Shown: one piece after another, positions 17,148 through 26,094 of the stretch
Position numbering within the stretch: the stretch's first letter is position 1
Layout: each line of letters opens with the position of its first letter
Source: Methanobacterium alkalithermotolerans
GTDB lineage: Archaea; Methanobacteriota; Methanobacteria; Methanobacteriales; Methanobacteriaceae
Assembly (NCBI RefSeq): GCF_018141185.1
Contig: NZ_CP058560.1
Span: 496,001 to 560,000, forward strand
DNA: 64,000 nucleotides
Direction of reading: 5' to 3'
Notes under the pieces: generated by a model
The model's input: only the letters and a program-made list of their open reading frames with translations
What the model was told of the DNA's origin: nothing
The model's database searches: none
Made by a program: the position numbers and the translations under genes

Positions 17148-17579
17148 GTGGTACATGTTTCCACTTGTAAATTAATGGATTTGCCTAAGATTACAGATAT
17201 TAGAGGAAATTTGACCTTTATTGAACAAAATATCCATATACCTTTTAAAATTAAAAGAGTTTATTTTTTATATGATATACCCGGGGGAGAAAGCCGGGGT
17301 GGGCATGCCCATAAAAACCTGGAACAGTTTATTATAGCCGCCAGTGGAAGTTTTGATGTAATACTGGATGATGGAGTGAAAACTAAGCGCCACCACCTTA
17401 ATCGCTGCTATCATGGCCTTTATGTTCCTAAAATGGTCTGGCGAGAACTAAATAATTTTTCTTCCGGGTCAGTATGTCTGGTATTAGCTTCAGAACCATT
17501 TGAAGAAGAAGATTACATACGCAGCTACTCTGAATTTAAAAAAATAACTAATAAACCATTATTAAAGCAGGTAATTTAG
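17148..17579 (+). CDS. FdtA/QdtA-like dTDP-4-keto-6-deoxyhexose 3,4-ketoisomerase
   Basis: A 143-residue cupin of the WxcM-like/FdtA family, moving the keto group of dTDP-4-keto-6-deoxyglucose from C4 to C3. Motifs: LPKITDIRGNLTFIE at the start, VYFLYDIPGGESRGGHAHKN (cupin motif 1 with the active-site His pair), and YHGLYVPKMVWRELNNF. I place the start at GTG 17148 because of the TATA box position, although the strong GGAGGT lies only 2 nt before it; ATG 17112 would add 12 residues. It heads a run of genes for a 3-amino-3,6-dideoxyhexose: next come an acetyltransferase and a DegT aminotransferase. Confidence 0.82.
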   Translation: MVHVSTCKLMDLPKITDIRGNLTFIEQNIHIPFKIKRVYFLYDIPGGESRGGHAHKNLEQFIIAASGSFDVILDDGVKTKRHHLNRCYHGLYVPKMVWRELNNFSSGSVCLVLASEPFEEEDYIRSYSEFKKITNKPLLKQVI

Positions 17580-17668
17580 ACTTCCTTTAATTATCATTAC
17601 CTGGTTATCAGGCCATATCCTTTCCAGATTTAATATTTTAATTTACATTCCACCGGTAGGGTTTTAAT

Positions 17669-18601
17669 ATGGAGATAAAAGTTTATCACCCTGAAGACTA
17701 TGCATTATGGAATAATTTCAATGAAAATTCCAAAAATGGATTATTCTTATTTGATCGTAATTACATGGATTACCATTCATCTTTATTTTGTGATAATTCC
17801 CTGATGTTTTATAAAAATGATAAACTAATAGCCCTGCTACCAGCCCATAGGGAGGGTGGACAGTTAACAAGCCACAGTGGCCTGAGTTTCGGGGGGATGA
17901 TTACCAGTAAAAAGATGCAAACCACCTTGATGCTGGATATTTTCAGGAGTTTAAGGCAATACCTGAAAGAGGAGGGCTTTAAAACATTATTTTACAAGGT
18001 CATACCCCATATATATCATTTAATCCCCGCGCAAGAAGATCTATATGCTCTTTTTAGAAATCAGGCCCGTTTAGTTCGAAGAGATGTATCTTCCGCCATT
18101 AAAATGGATGAGAGAATTTCTTTTAACCGGAACCGGAGAAGAAACCTTAAAAAAAGTCAGGATAATGGTCTTGAAGTCTCCATAAGTGATAGATTTAGGG
18201 AATTTATAGAAATGGAGAATATTAATCTGCAAAATAAGTATAACACGGTGGCCACCCACACCCCCCAGGAAATGGAATTATTATCCAGTAGATTTCCAGA
18301 TAACATAAAGTTATTTGTGGTGGAAAAAAAGGAGGAAATAATCTCCGGGGTGGTGGTCTATGAAAGTACACAGGTGGCTCATGCCCAGTACCAGACTTCT
18401 AACCCGGAGGGTATAAAGTCCCGGGCTATAGATTTGATCTTTAGTTTTTTGATTAATGATTTTTATACCGACAAAAAATATTTTAGTTTTGGAATTTCCA
18501 CACAAACCCAGGGCAATTATTTGAATCAGGGTTTAATTAAATTTAAAGAAAGTTTTGGAGCAAGAGCAGTGATACATGATTTTTATAGGATGGATATTTA
18601 A
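17669..18601 (+). CDS. GNAT-family N-acetyltransferase of a surface-sugar cluster
   Basis: A 310-residue protein with two GNAT-like halves, of the kind regularly found beside FdtA and DegT genes in polysaccharide clusters. Visible segments: FNRNRRRNLKKSQDNGLEV, a basic strand-helix unit near residue 150, and VVVYESTQVAHAQYQTSNPEG with SRAIDLIFSFLI, which fit the acyl-CoA-binding strand and following helix. By context it would acetylate the amino group introduced by the aminotransferase encoded 11 bp downstream. A FemAB-like aminoacyl transferase is an alternative, since that family shares the fold. Confidence 0.7.
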   Translation: MEIKVYHPEDYALWNNFNENSKNGLFLFDRNYMDYHSSLFCDNSLMFYKNDKLIALLPAHREGGQLTSHSGLSFGGMITSKKMQTTLMLDIFRSLRQYLKEEGFKTLFYKVIPHIYHLIPAQEDLYALFRNQARLVRRDVSSAIKMDERISFNRNRRRNLKKSQDNGLEVSISDRFREFIEMENINLQNKYNTVATHTPQEMELLSSRFPDNIKLFVVEKKEEIISGVVVYESTQVAHAQYQTSNPEGIKSRAIDLIFSFLINDFYTDKKYFSFGISTQTQGNYLNQGLIKFKESFGARAVIHDFYRMDI

Positions 18602-18612
18602 GGTGAGCGGTA

Positions 18613-19701
18613 ATGATAAGTTTCATGGATTTAACCCGGGAATATGAATTTCTGAAATTAGAGCTGAACGAATCTCTACAAGAAACTCTTTCTAGTGGTT
18701 ATTATATTATGGGACCGGCCTTAAAAGAATTTGAAAAGAATTTTTCCCGTTATATCGGGACCCGTTATGCTTCAGGAGTGAATTCAGGTTCTGATGCTCT
18801 TTTTTTAGCTCTTAAATCCCTGGGTATAGGGAAAAATGATGAGGTAATCACTGTGGCTCATACCTTTATTTCCACCGCGGATGCTATTGTTTTAAATGGT
18901 GCGCGTCCGGTATGGGTGGATATTGAACCAGATTCCTATCTAATCGATCCGGAGAGAGTGGTGGAAAAAATTACCCCTCACACCAGGGCTCTTTTAGTAG
19001 TTCACCTGTATGGTCAACCGGCAGAAATGGATAAGTTAAATGAAATCTGCCAGGAACATGATCTCTATCTAATTGAAGATGCCAGTCAGGCCCATGGAGC
19101 AGAATATAAAGGGTCTAAAGTGGGTAGTCTGGGTGATGTGTCCTGTTTTAGTTTTTATCCTACTAAAAACCTGGGAGGGTATGGTGACGGAGGCATGGTT
19201 CTAACCAAACACCGTGAGGTTCAGGAGAAAATTAGAAACTTGAGGGACTATGGACAGCAAAAAAAGAACCTCCATACTAAAATAGGCATAAATAGTCGCC
19301 TGGATGAAATCCAGGCCACCATATTGTCCCTTAAACTCAAATATCTGGATAGCTGGAATAAAAAAAGAAGAAAACTGGCCAGAATATACCATGATCAACT
19401 AACCCCCGGGGTTAGAACACCTCAGGAGAAGGAAAACAGAAAACATGTGTATCATCTTTATGTGATAAATGCTCCCCAAAGAGATCTAATCCAGAGAGAA
19501 CTATTTAAAAATGGTATTGAAAGCAGGATTCATTATCCTACCCCGGTTCATAAACAGCCCGCTTATTTACCCTGGAGAGATTCATATTTACCCTGCACGG
19601 AGCAGGTCCCAAAGGGCATACTTTCTCTACCCCTTTATCCCTGGCTGAAAGAGGAGGAAGTTAACCGGATTTGTGAGGTTATAGATCATGCCTCTATGTA
19701 G
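18613..19701 (+). CDS. DegT/DnrJ/EryC1/StrS sugar aminotransferase (FdtB-like)
   Basis: A 362-residue PLP enzyme that aminates a nucleotide-activated keto sugar. The PLP lysine lies in CFSFYPTKNLGGYGDGG (about residue 187), the cofactor Asp/Gln in EDASQAHGAEY (about 156), and the SGSDALFLAL phosphate-binding segment at about 58. Start ATG has GGTGA 7 nt upstream. With the upstream isomerase and acetyltransferase it forms the FdtA/GNAT/FdtB set for a 3-acetamido-3,6-dideoxyhexose. Its 3' end overlaps the next glycosyltransferase gene by 14 bp, so translation is coupled. Confidence 0.9.
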   Translation: MISFMDLTREYEFLKLELNESLQETLSSGYYIMGPALKEFEKNFSRYIGTRYASGVNSGSDALFLALKSLGIGKNDEVITVAHTFISTADAIVLNGARPVWVDIEPDSYLIDPERVVEKITPHTRALLVVHLYGQPAEMDKLNEICQEHDLYLIEDASQAHGAEYKGSKVGSLGDVSCFSFYPTKNLGGYGDGGMVLTKHREVQEKIRNLRDYGQQKKNLHTKIGINSRLDEIQATILSLKLKYLDSWNKKRRKLARIYHDQLTPGVRTPQEKENRKHVYHLYVINAPQRDLIQRELFKNGIESRIHYPTPVHKQPAYLPWRDSYLPCTEQVPKGILSLPLYPWLKEEEVNRICEVIDHASM

Positions 19702-20563
19702 TGTCCTCTTGCCTTCCTATAGCCATGGAAAATACCTGGAGGAAGCCATAAACAGTGTTTTAAATCAGACTGAAGCTGATTGGGAGCTAATTATCATTGA
19801 TGATGCCTCTCAGGATAATTCCCCTCTAATTTTAGATAACTACCAAAAGGATGATCGTATCCATATTAAAAGGCATACTAAAAACCAGGGAATTGCTTCT
19901 ACTTTAAATCAGGCTCTTAAGTGTTCTAAAGGGGATTTTGTGGCATTAATAGCCTCAGATGATGTTTGGCACCCCCGAAAATTAGAAAAACAATTAGAAA
20001 TTCTTAAAAAAAACGATAATCAAATAGTGTGGAGTGAAGGGCTAATCCTGAATGATAAAAGTGAGGCTGCTGGTGAAAAATTCACCCATATTTACAAATC
20101 CTCTCAAAAATCAGGAGATATTTTCCAGGAGCTGATTCAGGGGAATTTCATTTTCGGGTCCAGTATAATGCTCAAAAAAAGTTTCTTAGATGATCTGGAG
20201 TTTGATACACAATTAAGGTTTCTAAATGATCATAAACTTTACCTGGATTTGGCCTTTAAATATAAATTCTATTTTATCCCGGAAGCACTGGCCGCTTACC
20301 GTATACATGGAGATAATACCACTTTTAATGATTTATCCGCCTGGTACCAGGATTCCGTGAAACTTTCCAGTTATATTTTTCGTGAATATCTCCCCCAAAG
20401 ACCTTCCATCTCTAAAAAATGTCTTTTTGATTTGTGCTGTGTTAATCCCCTGTATCATGGTTTAAGAGTAAATCCCTGGAACAAATTCAACCTTTATTAC
20501 CTGATAGTACTCCCCCTATGGTACATTTATATGGTTATTAGTGGGAGCCGCTTAAATCCCTGA
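19688..20563 (+). CDS. Glycosyltransferase family 2
   Basis: A 291-residue GT-A enzyme: VLLPSYSHGKYLEEAINSVLNQT at the start, IIIDDASQDNS, and the metal-binding LIASDDVWHPRKLEKQ (DxD-type) at about residue 90. A C-terminal WYIYMVIS hydrophobic segment may hold it at the membrane. Its start overlaps the aminotransferase gene by 14 bp and has GAGGTTAT about 5 nt upstream. It most likely transfers the amino sugar made by the three preceding enzymes to a surface glycan or N-glycan lipid carrier; acceptor and linkage are unknown. Confidence 0.88.
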   Translation: MPLCSVLLPSYSHGKYLEEAINSVLNQTEADWELIIIDDASQDNSPLILDNYQKDDRIHIKRHTKNQGIASTLNQALKCSKGDFVALIASDDVWHPRKLEKQLEILKKNDNQIVWSEGLILNDKSEAAGEKFTHIYKSSQKSGDIFQELIQGNFIFGSSIMLKKSFLDDLEFDTQLRFLNDHKLYLDLAFKYKFYFIPEALAAYRIHGDNTTFNDLSAWYQDSVKLSSYIFREYLPQRPSISKKCLFDLCCVNPLYHGLRVNPWNKFNLYYLIVLPLWYIYMVISGSRLNP

Positions 20564-20660
20564 GATTATTTTTTGGATAGGTGAGGATTTAAGGTAGAAT
20601 AAACCAAGTATTATACGTCAATTTGAAAAAGTATTGCTATTTAATTTAAAAGATGATATT

Positions 20661-21641
20661 ATGATTCTAATTGTAGGGGGAGCAGGATACATTGGCTCCC
20701 ATGTTAATAAAGTACTTAATGAAAATGGATATGATACACTTATCCTGGATAATTTCAGTTACGGACACCATGAATTAATCCCGGGAGCAGATGTAATTGA
20801 AGGGGATCTGGGTGATGGTGAGCTTCTGGATAAAATATTCCAGGACTACCCCATCAGTGGGGTGATGCACTTTGCGGCCTTTACCTATGTGGGAGAGTCA
20901 GTCACCCACCCAATTAGGTACTACCATAACAATACCACTAATACCCTGAATCTCTTACAATCCATGATTAAAAATAAGGTAAAAAATTTTATTTTTTCAT
21001 CTACCTGTGCAGTTTATGGAGTTCCTGAAAAAATACCCCTGACTGAAAATCATCCCCTGAACCCTATTAACCCCTATGGCAGGAGTAAGTTAATGGTAGA
21101 AGAGATGCTCCGTGATTTTTCTCGGGCCTATGATTTTAATTACATTTCTTTAAGATATTTTAATGCTGCAGGTGCTACTCCAGATGCAAAAACCGGAGAA
21201 TGGCACCAACCAGAAACCCATCTTATACCTCTTATTCTGGATGCAGCTTTAGGGGTCAGGGATAGAATCTCTATTTTTGGTACAGATTACCCCACACCAG
21301 ATGGAACTTGTATTAGGGATTATATACACGTTCTGGATCTGGCCCAGGCCCATATAAAAGCTATGGAATACCTGGAAAAGAATAATAAAAGTCAGATTTT
21401 TAATCTGGGTAATGGACAGGGATTCTCAGTACGGGAAGTCATTGAGTGCTGTAGAAAGGTTACCGGTGAAGATATCCAGGTAGAAGAGGAAAATAGACGA
21501 CTAGGAGACCCCCCTGTGCTGCTTGGAAGCTCTAAAAAGGCAGAAGAATTACTGGGATGGAAAGTAGAATGGGTTGAACTGGAAGATATTATAGCCACTG
21601 CCTGGAAATGGCATAAAAAATTATATGCTGATTATAAATGA
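20661..21641 (+). CDS. galE: UDP-glucose 4-epimerase
   Basis: A 326-residue extended short-chain dehydrogenase that interconverts UDP-glucose and UDP-galactose with bound NAD. The Rossmann motif GGAGYIGSHV is at residues 6-15, the Ser/Thr of the active site in FSSTCAVYG (about 120), and YGRSK supplies Tyr and Lys (about 145-149). RYFNAAGA and RDYIHVLDLA complete the GalE signature. ATG 20661 is chosen because the protein would otherwise carry a nine-residue unconserved extension from TTG 20634. It sits in the surface-sugar cluster and would supply galactose donors. Confidence 0.93.
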   Translation: MILIVGGAGYIGSHVNKVLNENGYDTLILDNFSYGHHELIPGADVIEGDLGDGELLDKIFQDYPISGVMHFAAFTYVGESVTHPIRYYHNNTTNTLNLLQSMIKNKVKNFIFSSTCAVYGVPEKIPLTENHPLNPINPYGRSKLMVEEMLRDFSRAYDFNYISLRYFNAAGATPDAKTGEWHQPETHLIPLILDAALGVRDRISIFGTDYPTPDGTCIRDYIHVLDLAQAHIKAMEYLEKNNKSQIFNLGNGQGFSVREVIECCRKVTGEDIQVEEENRRLGDPPVLLGSSKKAEELLGWKVEWVELEDIIATAWKWHKKLYADYK

Positions 21642-21741
21642 GTTTAAAAAAAAAAGCAGGGATGGTGTGCATAAAATAGTAATTTAAGCTCAAGTTAATG
21701 ATTTTCAAATCATAATATACAATATTAGGAGATAGGTTTAA

Positions 21742-22599
21742 ATGGAAGTAATATTACAGCAATTTGCTAATCTGAGCATTTTAATTTATATTGTTTCTAC
21801 CATGTTGTCTATGGGGCTTAGTTTTTTTCCAAAACAATTTATAGAACCCCTGCAAGATAAAAAACTCATATTAAAATCTTTAGCAGCAAATTTCATACTG
21901 GTACCGCTTTTAACTTATATCATATTACAATTAATCCCCCTCCAACCTGGCCTGGCTATTGGACTGGTTTTAATGGCTGCTGGAGCAGGATCACCCTTTA
22001 TGCTTAAACTGGTACAGTTTATAAAAGCCGATATGGCCTTTGCCGTGGGATTGATGTTAATTTTATCCACCGTTACTTTAATTTATCTGCCCCTTTCACT
22101 TTCTTTTCTTTTACCTGATATTTCTGTAAACTCGCTATCCATAGCAGTTTCATTACTGGTTTTGATATTTCTACCCTTACTGGGGGGAACTGCTTTAAAA
22201 TGGAGATACAGTAAACTGGCTGAGATTATTAAACCCACCTTTAATCAAATATCCAATATATTCCTCTTTGTTGTGGTGCTTTTATATTTGGGTCTTAATT
22301 ATCAGGACTTTCTGTCAGTATTTGGTACCGGAGGATTACTGGCTGCTTTAATTTTTGTATTGGCCTCATATTTTATAGGATATATGCTGGGAGGACCTTC
22401 AAAAAATACAAAAACCGTGCTGGGTATGGGAACTGCTATAAGAAATTCATCAGCTGCTTTTGTAGTGGCTCTGGCTAACTTCAGTGCCCAATACGAGGTG
22501 ATGGCCATGATAATAGTAGTATATTCCCTGAGCATAATCGTGATGATGTTAATCTCTGGAGAAATAGGTAAAAGAACTAAAAAATCAGAGGACATATGA
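21742..22599 (+). CDS. Bile acid:sodium symporter (BASS)-family transporter
   Basis: A 285-residue membrane protein with eight to ten hydrophobic helices. The conserved BASS segments are visible: GAGSPFMLKLVQF in the first crossover and GMGTAIRNSSAAFVVALANF in the second, both parts of the sodium-binding core. Members carry organic anions, pantoate or related acids with sodium. GGAG lies 11 nt before ATG. It is placed between galE and the convergent galU and need not belong to the sugar pathway. Confidence 0.8.
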   Translation: MEVILQQFANLSILIYIVSTMLSMGLSFFPKQFIEPLQDKKLILKSLAANFILVPLLTYIILQLIPLQPGLAIGLVLMAAGAGSPFMLKLVQFIKADMAFAVGLMLILSTVTLIYLPLSLSFLLPDISVNSLSIAVSLLVLIFLPLLGGTALKWRYSKLAEIIKPTFNQISNIFLFVVVLLYLGLNYQDFLSVFGTGGLLAALIFVLASYFIGYMLGGPSKNTKTVLGMGTAIRNSSAAFVVALANFSAQYEVMAMIIVVYSLSIIVMMLISGEIGKRTKKSEDI

Positions 22600-22710
22600 T
22601 TAAAAATTCATACCTCTTAAATAAAAACCGTGGCCTGATTGTTTTAAAAAAAAAGTTGAATGAAATTATAATAAAGTGTGACATAATTATTTAAAAAAAA
22701 AGTTGAAGAA

Positions 22711-23562
22711 TTACATATTCTTCATCACATTTTTCATGTATTCCAAAAGTTCAACCCGGGCTTCCTTATCATCCAGGGCAAAGTCAATGGAAGTTTTAAG
22801 CCATTCCACTTTATTTCCTATATCATAGGTTCTTCCCTGGAAGACCACCCCATAAATCTTATTTAAGAGTCGCATGGCATCGGTAAGTTGAATTTCTCCT
22901 CCAAAACCAGGGGGTACTTCCTGAATATGGTCAAATATTTCACTTTCTAATATATATCGTCCCATGATAGCCAGGTTAGAGGGTGCTTCACTTAGGGGTG
23001 GTTTTTCCACCATGTCCTCTATGGAATAGAGTGAGGGTTCTACTTCCTGGCCCTTGATGATACCGTATCGTTCTATTTTCTCTCGGGGTACTTCTTCTAC
23101 TGCTAAGACCGAAGCCTGGTATTTTTCATATACATCCATAAGTTTTCTGGTGCAGGGCACCGGGGAACTGGTGATGGTATCTCCCAATAGTACCGCAAAT
23201 GGTTCTCCATCAATGTGTTTACGGGCACAGTAAATAGCATCCCCCAGTCCTTTTTGTTTTTTCTGACGAACATAGTATATATCAGCCAGTTCGCTAATGG
23301 ATTCTACTTCCTGTAGAAAATCATTTTTTCCATTTTCCCGGAGGAAGTATTCCAGTTCAAAGGCCCGGTCAAAGTGGTCCTCGATGGACCTTTTACCTTT
23401 ACCAGTGATAATTAAAATATCATCTATTCCAGAGGCCACTGCCTCTTCCACCACGTACTGGATGGTGGGTTTATCAAAAACAGGTAACATTTCTTTAGGT
23501 TGTGCTTTAGTTGCCGGTAAAAACCTGGTCCCTAAACCAGCGGCGGGTATTACTGCCTTCAT
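22711..23562 (-). CDS. galU: UTP--glucose-1-phosphate uridylyltransferase
   Basis: A 283-residue nucleotidyltransferase forming UDP-glucose from UTP and glucose 1-phosphate. The signature AVIPAAGLGTRFLPATKAQPKEMLP covers residues 3-27 (G-loop and catalytic Lys), with ITGKGKRSIEDHFD and LLGDTI later. Length is normal for archaeal and bacterial GalU. AAGGTGT lies 6 nt before the ATG. It converges on the transporter gene and supplies the substrate of GalE. Confidence 0.93.
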   Translation of the reverse strand: MKAVIPAAGLGTRFLPATKAQPKEMLPVFDKPTIQYVVEEAVASGIDDILIITGKGKRSIEDHFDRAFELEYFLRENGKNDFLQEVESISELADIYYVRQKKQKGLGDAIYCARKHIDGEPFAVLLGDTITSSPVPCTRKLMDVYEKYQASVLAVEEVPREKIERYGIIKGQEVEPSLYSIEDMVEKPPLSEAPSNLAIMGRYILESEIFDHIQEVPPGFGGEIQLTDAMRLLNKIYGVVFQGRTYDIGNKVEWLKTSIDFALDDKEARVELLEYMKNVMKNM

Positions 23563-23738
23563 GATTTACACCTTTTATAATTAAAAAATATACAATTCTC
23601 GCGATTTATAAAAAATTTGACTAGAAACCCTTTTAGTATATTATTATGATCTTAGTTGATTAAAATTGTTTATAAGTAATATAAGTATGAAAATAAGTTT
23701 AGATAAAATAAAAAAGAAGAAAATAGGAATTTAAGTTT

Positions 23739-24377
23739 TTAACTTATTCCCGCAATCAATTCACACAGTACCGGTTGGGTTACTGGGGTTATAGTTACTG
23801 AACCATCGGCATTGACTGTTACAATTACTTCCACATATATAGTGTTCATACCTTCTAAGAAAGCAGCTCCTTTAGCTGCATCCAGAGTGATCTCGGTTTT
23901 ACCCTGGGTTATATCTGCAGGTAGCTGGTATAGAACATGAGAAGCGATTATATCAAATTTAGTGGTTTCATTGTCTATGTGGTTTTCATCTCCCCCATTA
24001 AGGCTTAGATTCATATTAACCTCGCCAGTAGAATTAGCACTGTAGGGTTCAGACCACATTTTCATGCGGAAAGTGGTTCCTGCCGGTAGGGCCTCATTAT
24101 CATATCCTAACTCCTTAGTTAAGTTAACAACTGATTGGCCAGTAGAAGGTTCTTTCCAGGATTCTACATAGACATTGGTGATGGATCCATCTTTTTTAGT
24201 GACATTCTCCATTACAACTACTGATTTAGCCCAGTGATCAGGAGCATTATTATTTATAACCATCAAAGTCTGGGATGCTGTTGCAGTTTCTGCTGAAGGC
24301 ATCATAAAAGCGGCAAGGGCACCTATAATAACTATTACAATAACTGCTATAATTAAAATTCCAGTATTACGATTCAT
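23739..24377 (-). CDS. Secreted protein of unknown function with N-terminal membrane anchor
   Basis: A 212-residue protein not assigned to a family. Residues 6-26 (GILIIAVIVIVIIGALAAF) are a single hydrophobic helix behind a short basic N-terminus, so the rest (beta-rich, no Cys except one at the extreme end) lies outside. There are several N-x-S/T sites such as NSTG and NETT. It starts 9 bp after the stop of the small membrane protein encoded just upstream, with GGTGG as binding site, so the two form an operon and perhaps a complex. The N-terminus also resembles a type IV pilin-like helix, but no class III signal peptidase site is clear. Confidence 0.7.
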   Translation of the reverse strand: MNRNTGILIIAVIVIVIIGALAAFMMPSAETATASQTLMVINNNAPDHWAKSVVVMENVTKKDGSITNVYVESWKEPSTGQSVVNLTKELGYDNEALPAGTTFRMKMWSEPYSANSTGEVNMNLSLNGGDENHIDNETTKFDIIASHVLYQLPADITQGKTEITLDAAKGAAFLEGMNTIYVEVIVTVNADGSVTITPVTQPVLCELIAGIS

Positions 24378-24386
24378 GATACCACC

Positions 24387-24623
24387 CTATAATATAGTTA
24401 TTACCCGGTAAGCAACAACAGCTGCAAATACCAGTAGCAAAGGTACAATGGCTACATTGGATCCCTTTATAAACGAACTGATACGGTTACTATTTTCTGC
24501 TTCTGAACTCAAAATCTCTTTCAAGGCCAGAAATGCAATAAGAGCAATAACTGCTATGACACTGTAGGCCATTACATCCGTGGTGGTCACCGTGGTGGTG
24601 GTAGTAGTTACCGTTGAAATCAA
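24387..24623 (-). CDS. Small two-helix membrane protein with poly-Thr N-terminus
   Basis: A 78-residue protein starting at TTG 24623, with GGGAGGT 8 nt upstream; an in-frame stop lies just before, so no earlier start exists. Residues 4-15 are almost only Thr and Val (TVTTTTTTVTTTDV), followed by two hydrophobic helices (about 18-36 and 55-77). It is the first gene of a pair with the secreted protein downstream. I do not recognise the family; the Thr tract is encoded by an ACC/ACT/ACG mixture, so it is under protein-level rather than simple DNA-repeat constraint. Confidence 0.65.
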   Translation of the reverse strand: MISTVTTTTTTVTTTDVMAYSVIAVIALIAFLALKEILSSEAENSNRISSFIKGSNVAIVPLLLVFAAVVAYRVITIL

Positions 24624-24833
24624 ATCAAATTACCTCCCTTTTTTCAAAAGTATATTAAATTGAAAATTTTCACTAACAGAACCTATGTTTTCCAGTATAT
24701 ATAATGTTTACTATTTTCCTTGGAATTTACATAAAAAAGGTATACGAGATTAATATTAATTTTAAGAAAGGCGAACTTTTCAAGAAAAAAGAGAGTGATT
24801 TTATTTCAGAAATTAATTCCAATTTATCCATAA

Positions 24834-25127
24834 TCAGGATATAAGGTCCTTTATTATTCTATTTATTTCATTTTCAACGGTATCAAATATTTTTATGGTT
24901 TTTTGCCGGCTTTTATGGCCAGATACAATCTCCACTTCTTTATGAGTTATAGTGCTAAATTCCTGAATTATCTCCTTATTGGCCTTCCCCCTTTGGGGGA
25001 TAGAGCGTATTCTTATTTCTATCCTATTTCGCCAGGGATTATAGGAACTTATAGAAAATCCGCTGGATCCCGGGGAAACTTCAATATCTACCAGCACACC
25101 GTCTTCTACTCCCCTAATGGCCTTCAT
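24834..25127 (-). CDS. DUF167 (YggU-like) protein
   Basis: A 97-residue protein with the DUF167 core: VLVDIEVSPGSSGFSI, an IEIRIRSIPQRGKANKEIIQEF helix region and VEIVSGHKSRQKTIKI. The family is found in all domains and its role is unknown. It stands alone between divergent genes; the start ATG agrees with family length. Confidence 0.85.
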   Translation of the reverse strand: MKAIRGVEDGVLVDIEVSPGSSGFSISSYNPWRNRIEIRIRSIPQRGKANKEIIQEFSTITHKEVEIVSGHKSRQKTIKIFDTVENEINRIIKDLIS

Positions 25128-25255
25128 AATTATAAATTAATTAAATCCTTATTAAAATTTTGTTATGCTATTTAATACCTGATCATTATTATCAGGAAAT
25201 GATATTACAAAAAATTAAATATTCCCGGAGCATACAATTAACTAGAGGTGAAATT

Positions 25256-25384
25256 ATGGTAGCAAAAAAAGGCGAAAAATACAGATGTGAAGTGTGTGGC
25301 TTGACCATCAATGTGGAAGAAGAGTGTGGCTGTGATGAGTGTGCCATAGTCTGCTGTGGAAAGCCCATGGAAAAAAAAGAATAA
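25256..25384 (+). CDS. Desulforedoxin-like 42-residue metal-binding protein
   Basis: A 42-residue protein with CEVCG at residues 11-15 and CGCDECAIVCCGKPM toward the end, which resembles the N-terminal iron-binding domain of desulfoferrodoxin and desulforedoxin (CxxC...CC). Start ATG 25256 has GAGGTGA 5 nt upstream; an in-frame ATG at 25160 has no such site. Such proteins bind a single Fe or Zn with four Cys. Here there are seven cysteines, more than needed for one site. It would act as a small electron carrier or in superoxide defence; that is inference. Confidence 0.75.
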   Translation: MVAKKGEKYRCEVCGLTINVEEECGCDECAIVCCGKPMEKKE

Positions 25385-25424
25385 TTAAATAAATTTTTTT
25401 TTTAATAGGAAATTAAGAGCAACA

Positions 25425-25457
25425 TTTAAATACCTGTTTTTAGAAAGGATGGTATGC
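25425..25457 (+). promoter_or_regulatory. tRNA promoter (box A and box B)
   Basis: TATA box TTTAAATA at 25425-25432 and the archaeal stable-RNA initiator ATGC at 25454-25457, 22 nt downstream, about 28 nt before the tRNA. Confidence 0.7.
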
Positions 25458-25482
25458 TCTAATTTATATGTAGATTAGGTGC

Positions 25483-25570
<88 letters not shown>

Positions 25571-25677
25571 AAAAAAAAATATTTTTAAAAAATTTTATGC
25601 ATTTTAAGATTTATATTAATTCAATTTATAAGCCAATTTTAATTGATTCTATATATTATAGAATTAGAGTTACCTGA

Positions 25678-26094
25678 TTATTCTAGAATTATCTCCACTT
25701 TCAGGGTTTTACTCTTTTTTAAATCCTCAATTAGATCTTGATTTAAATCACAGGCAGCTTTATCTGCTTTAATCATCAGGGTGCGGCTGCAGATATAATC
25801 ACTCTTCCGAGCGACCATATCGGTGGGATGATCCAGACTTAAATCAGGGTGCCCGGTTCCTCTTATTTCATCCTGATGATGAGTTGTACTTAAAACCATC
25901 CTTACTTGTGCCCCTTCACGTGTTATGGCTCTTTTTAATTCTTCTGGAAAATCAAGCATGGTTTTATCAGATTTAACTCCAATTATGCAATCTGCCTGGA
26001 TTCCTATTTCCGGATCCAGAGTTACTTCCAGGGTGGAACGGTGTTTTGAACTTACATTAGGGTGTCCTTGTGCATAGAAAACATATTTAATCAT
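25678..26094 (-). CDS. DUF371 archaeal conserved protein
   Basis: A 138-residue soluble protein with the archaeal DUF371 blocks: YAQGHPNVSSKHRSTLEVT near the start, TTHHQDEIRGTGHPDLSLDHPTD in the middle and KAACDLNQDLI at the end. The family has no known function; recurrent HP and GHP motifs suggest metal or nucleotide binding. Single gene; GAGGATT precedes the ATG. Confidence 0.85.
   Translation of the reverse strand: MIKYVFYAQGHPNVSSKHRSTLEVTLDPEIGIQADCIIGVKSDKTMLDFPEELKRAITREGAQVRMVLSTTHHQDEIRGTGHPDLSLDHPTDMVARKSDYICSRTLMIKADKAACDLNQDLIEDLKKSKTLKVEIILE

Noticed and set aside
24552..24620. Trinucleotide microsatellite in the poly-Thr gene
   Set aside because: Thr codons are mixed, so it is a protein-level feature rather than a simple repeat.
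23739..24623. Type IV pilin or archaellin operon
   Set aside because: The N-terminal helices resemble pilins, but no class III signal peptidase cleavage site and no pilin assembly genes are nearby.
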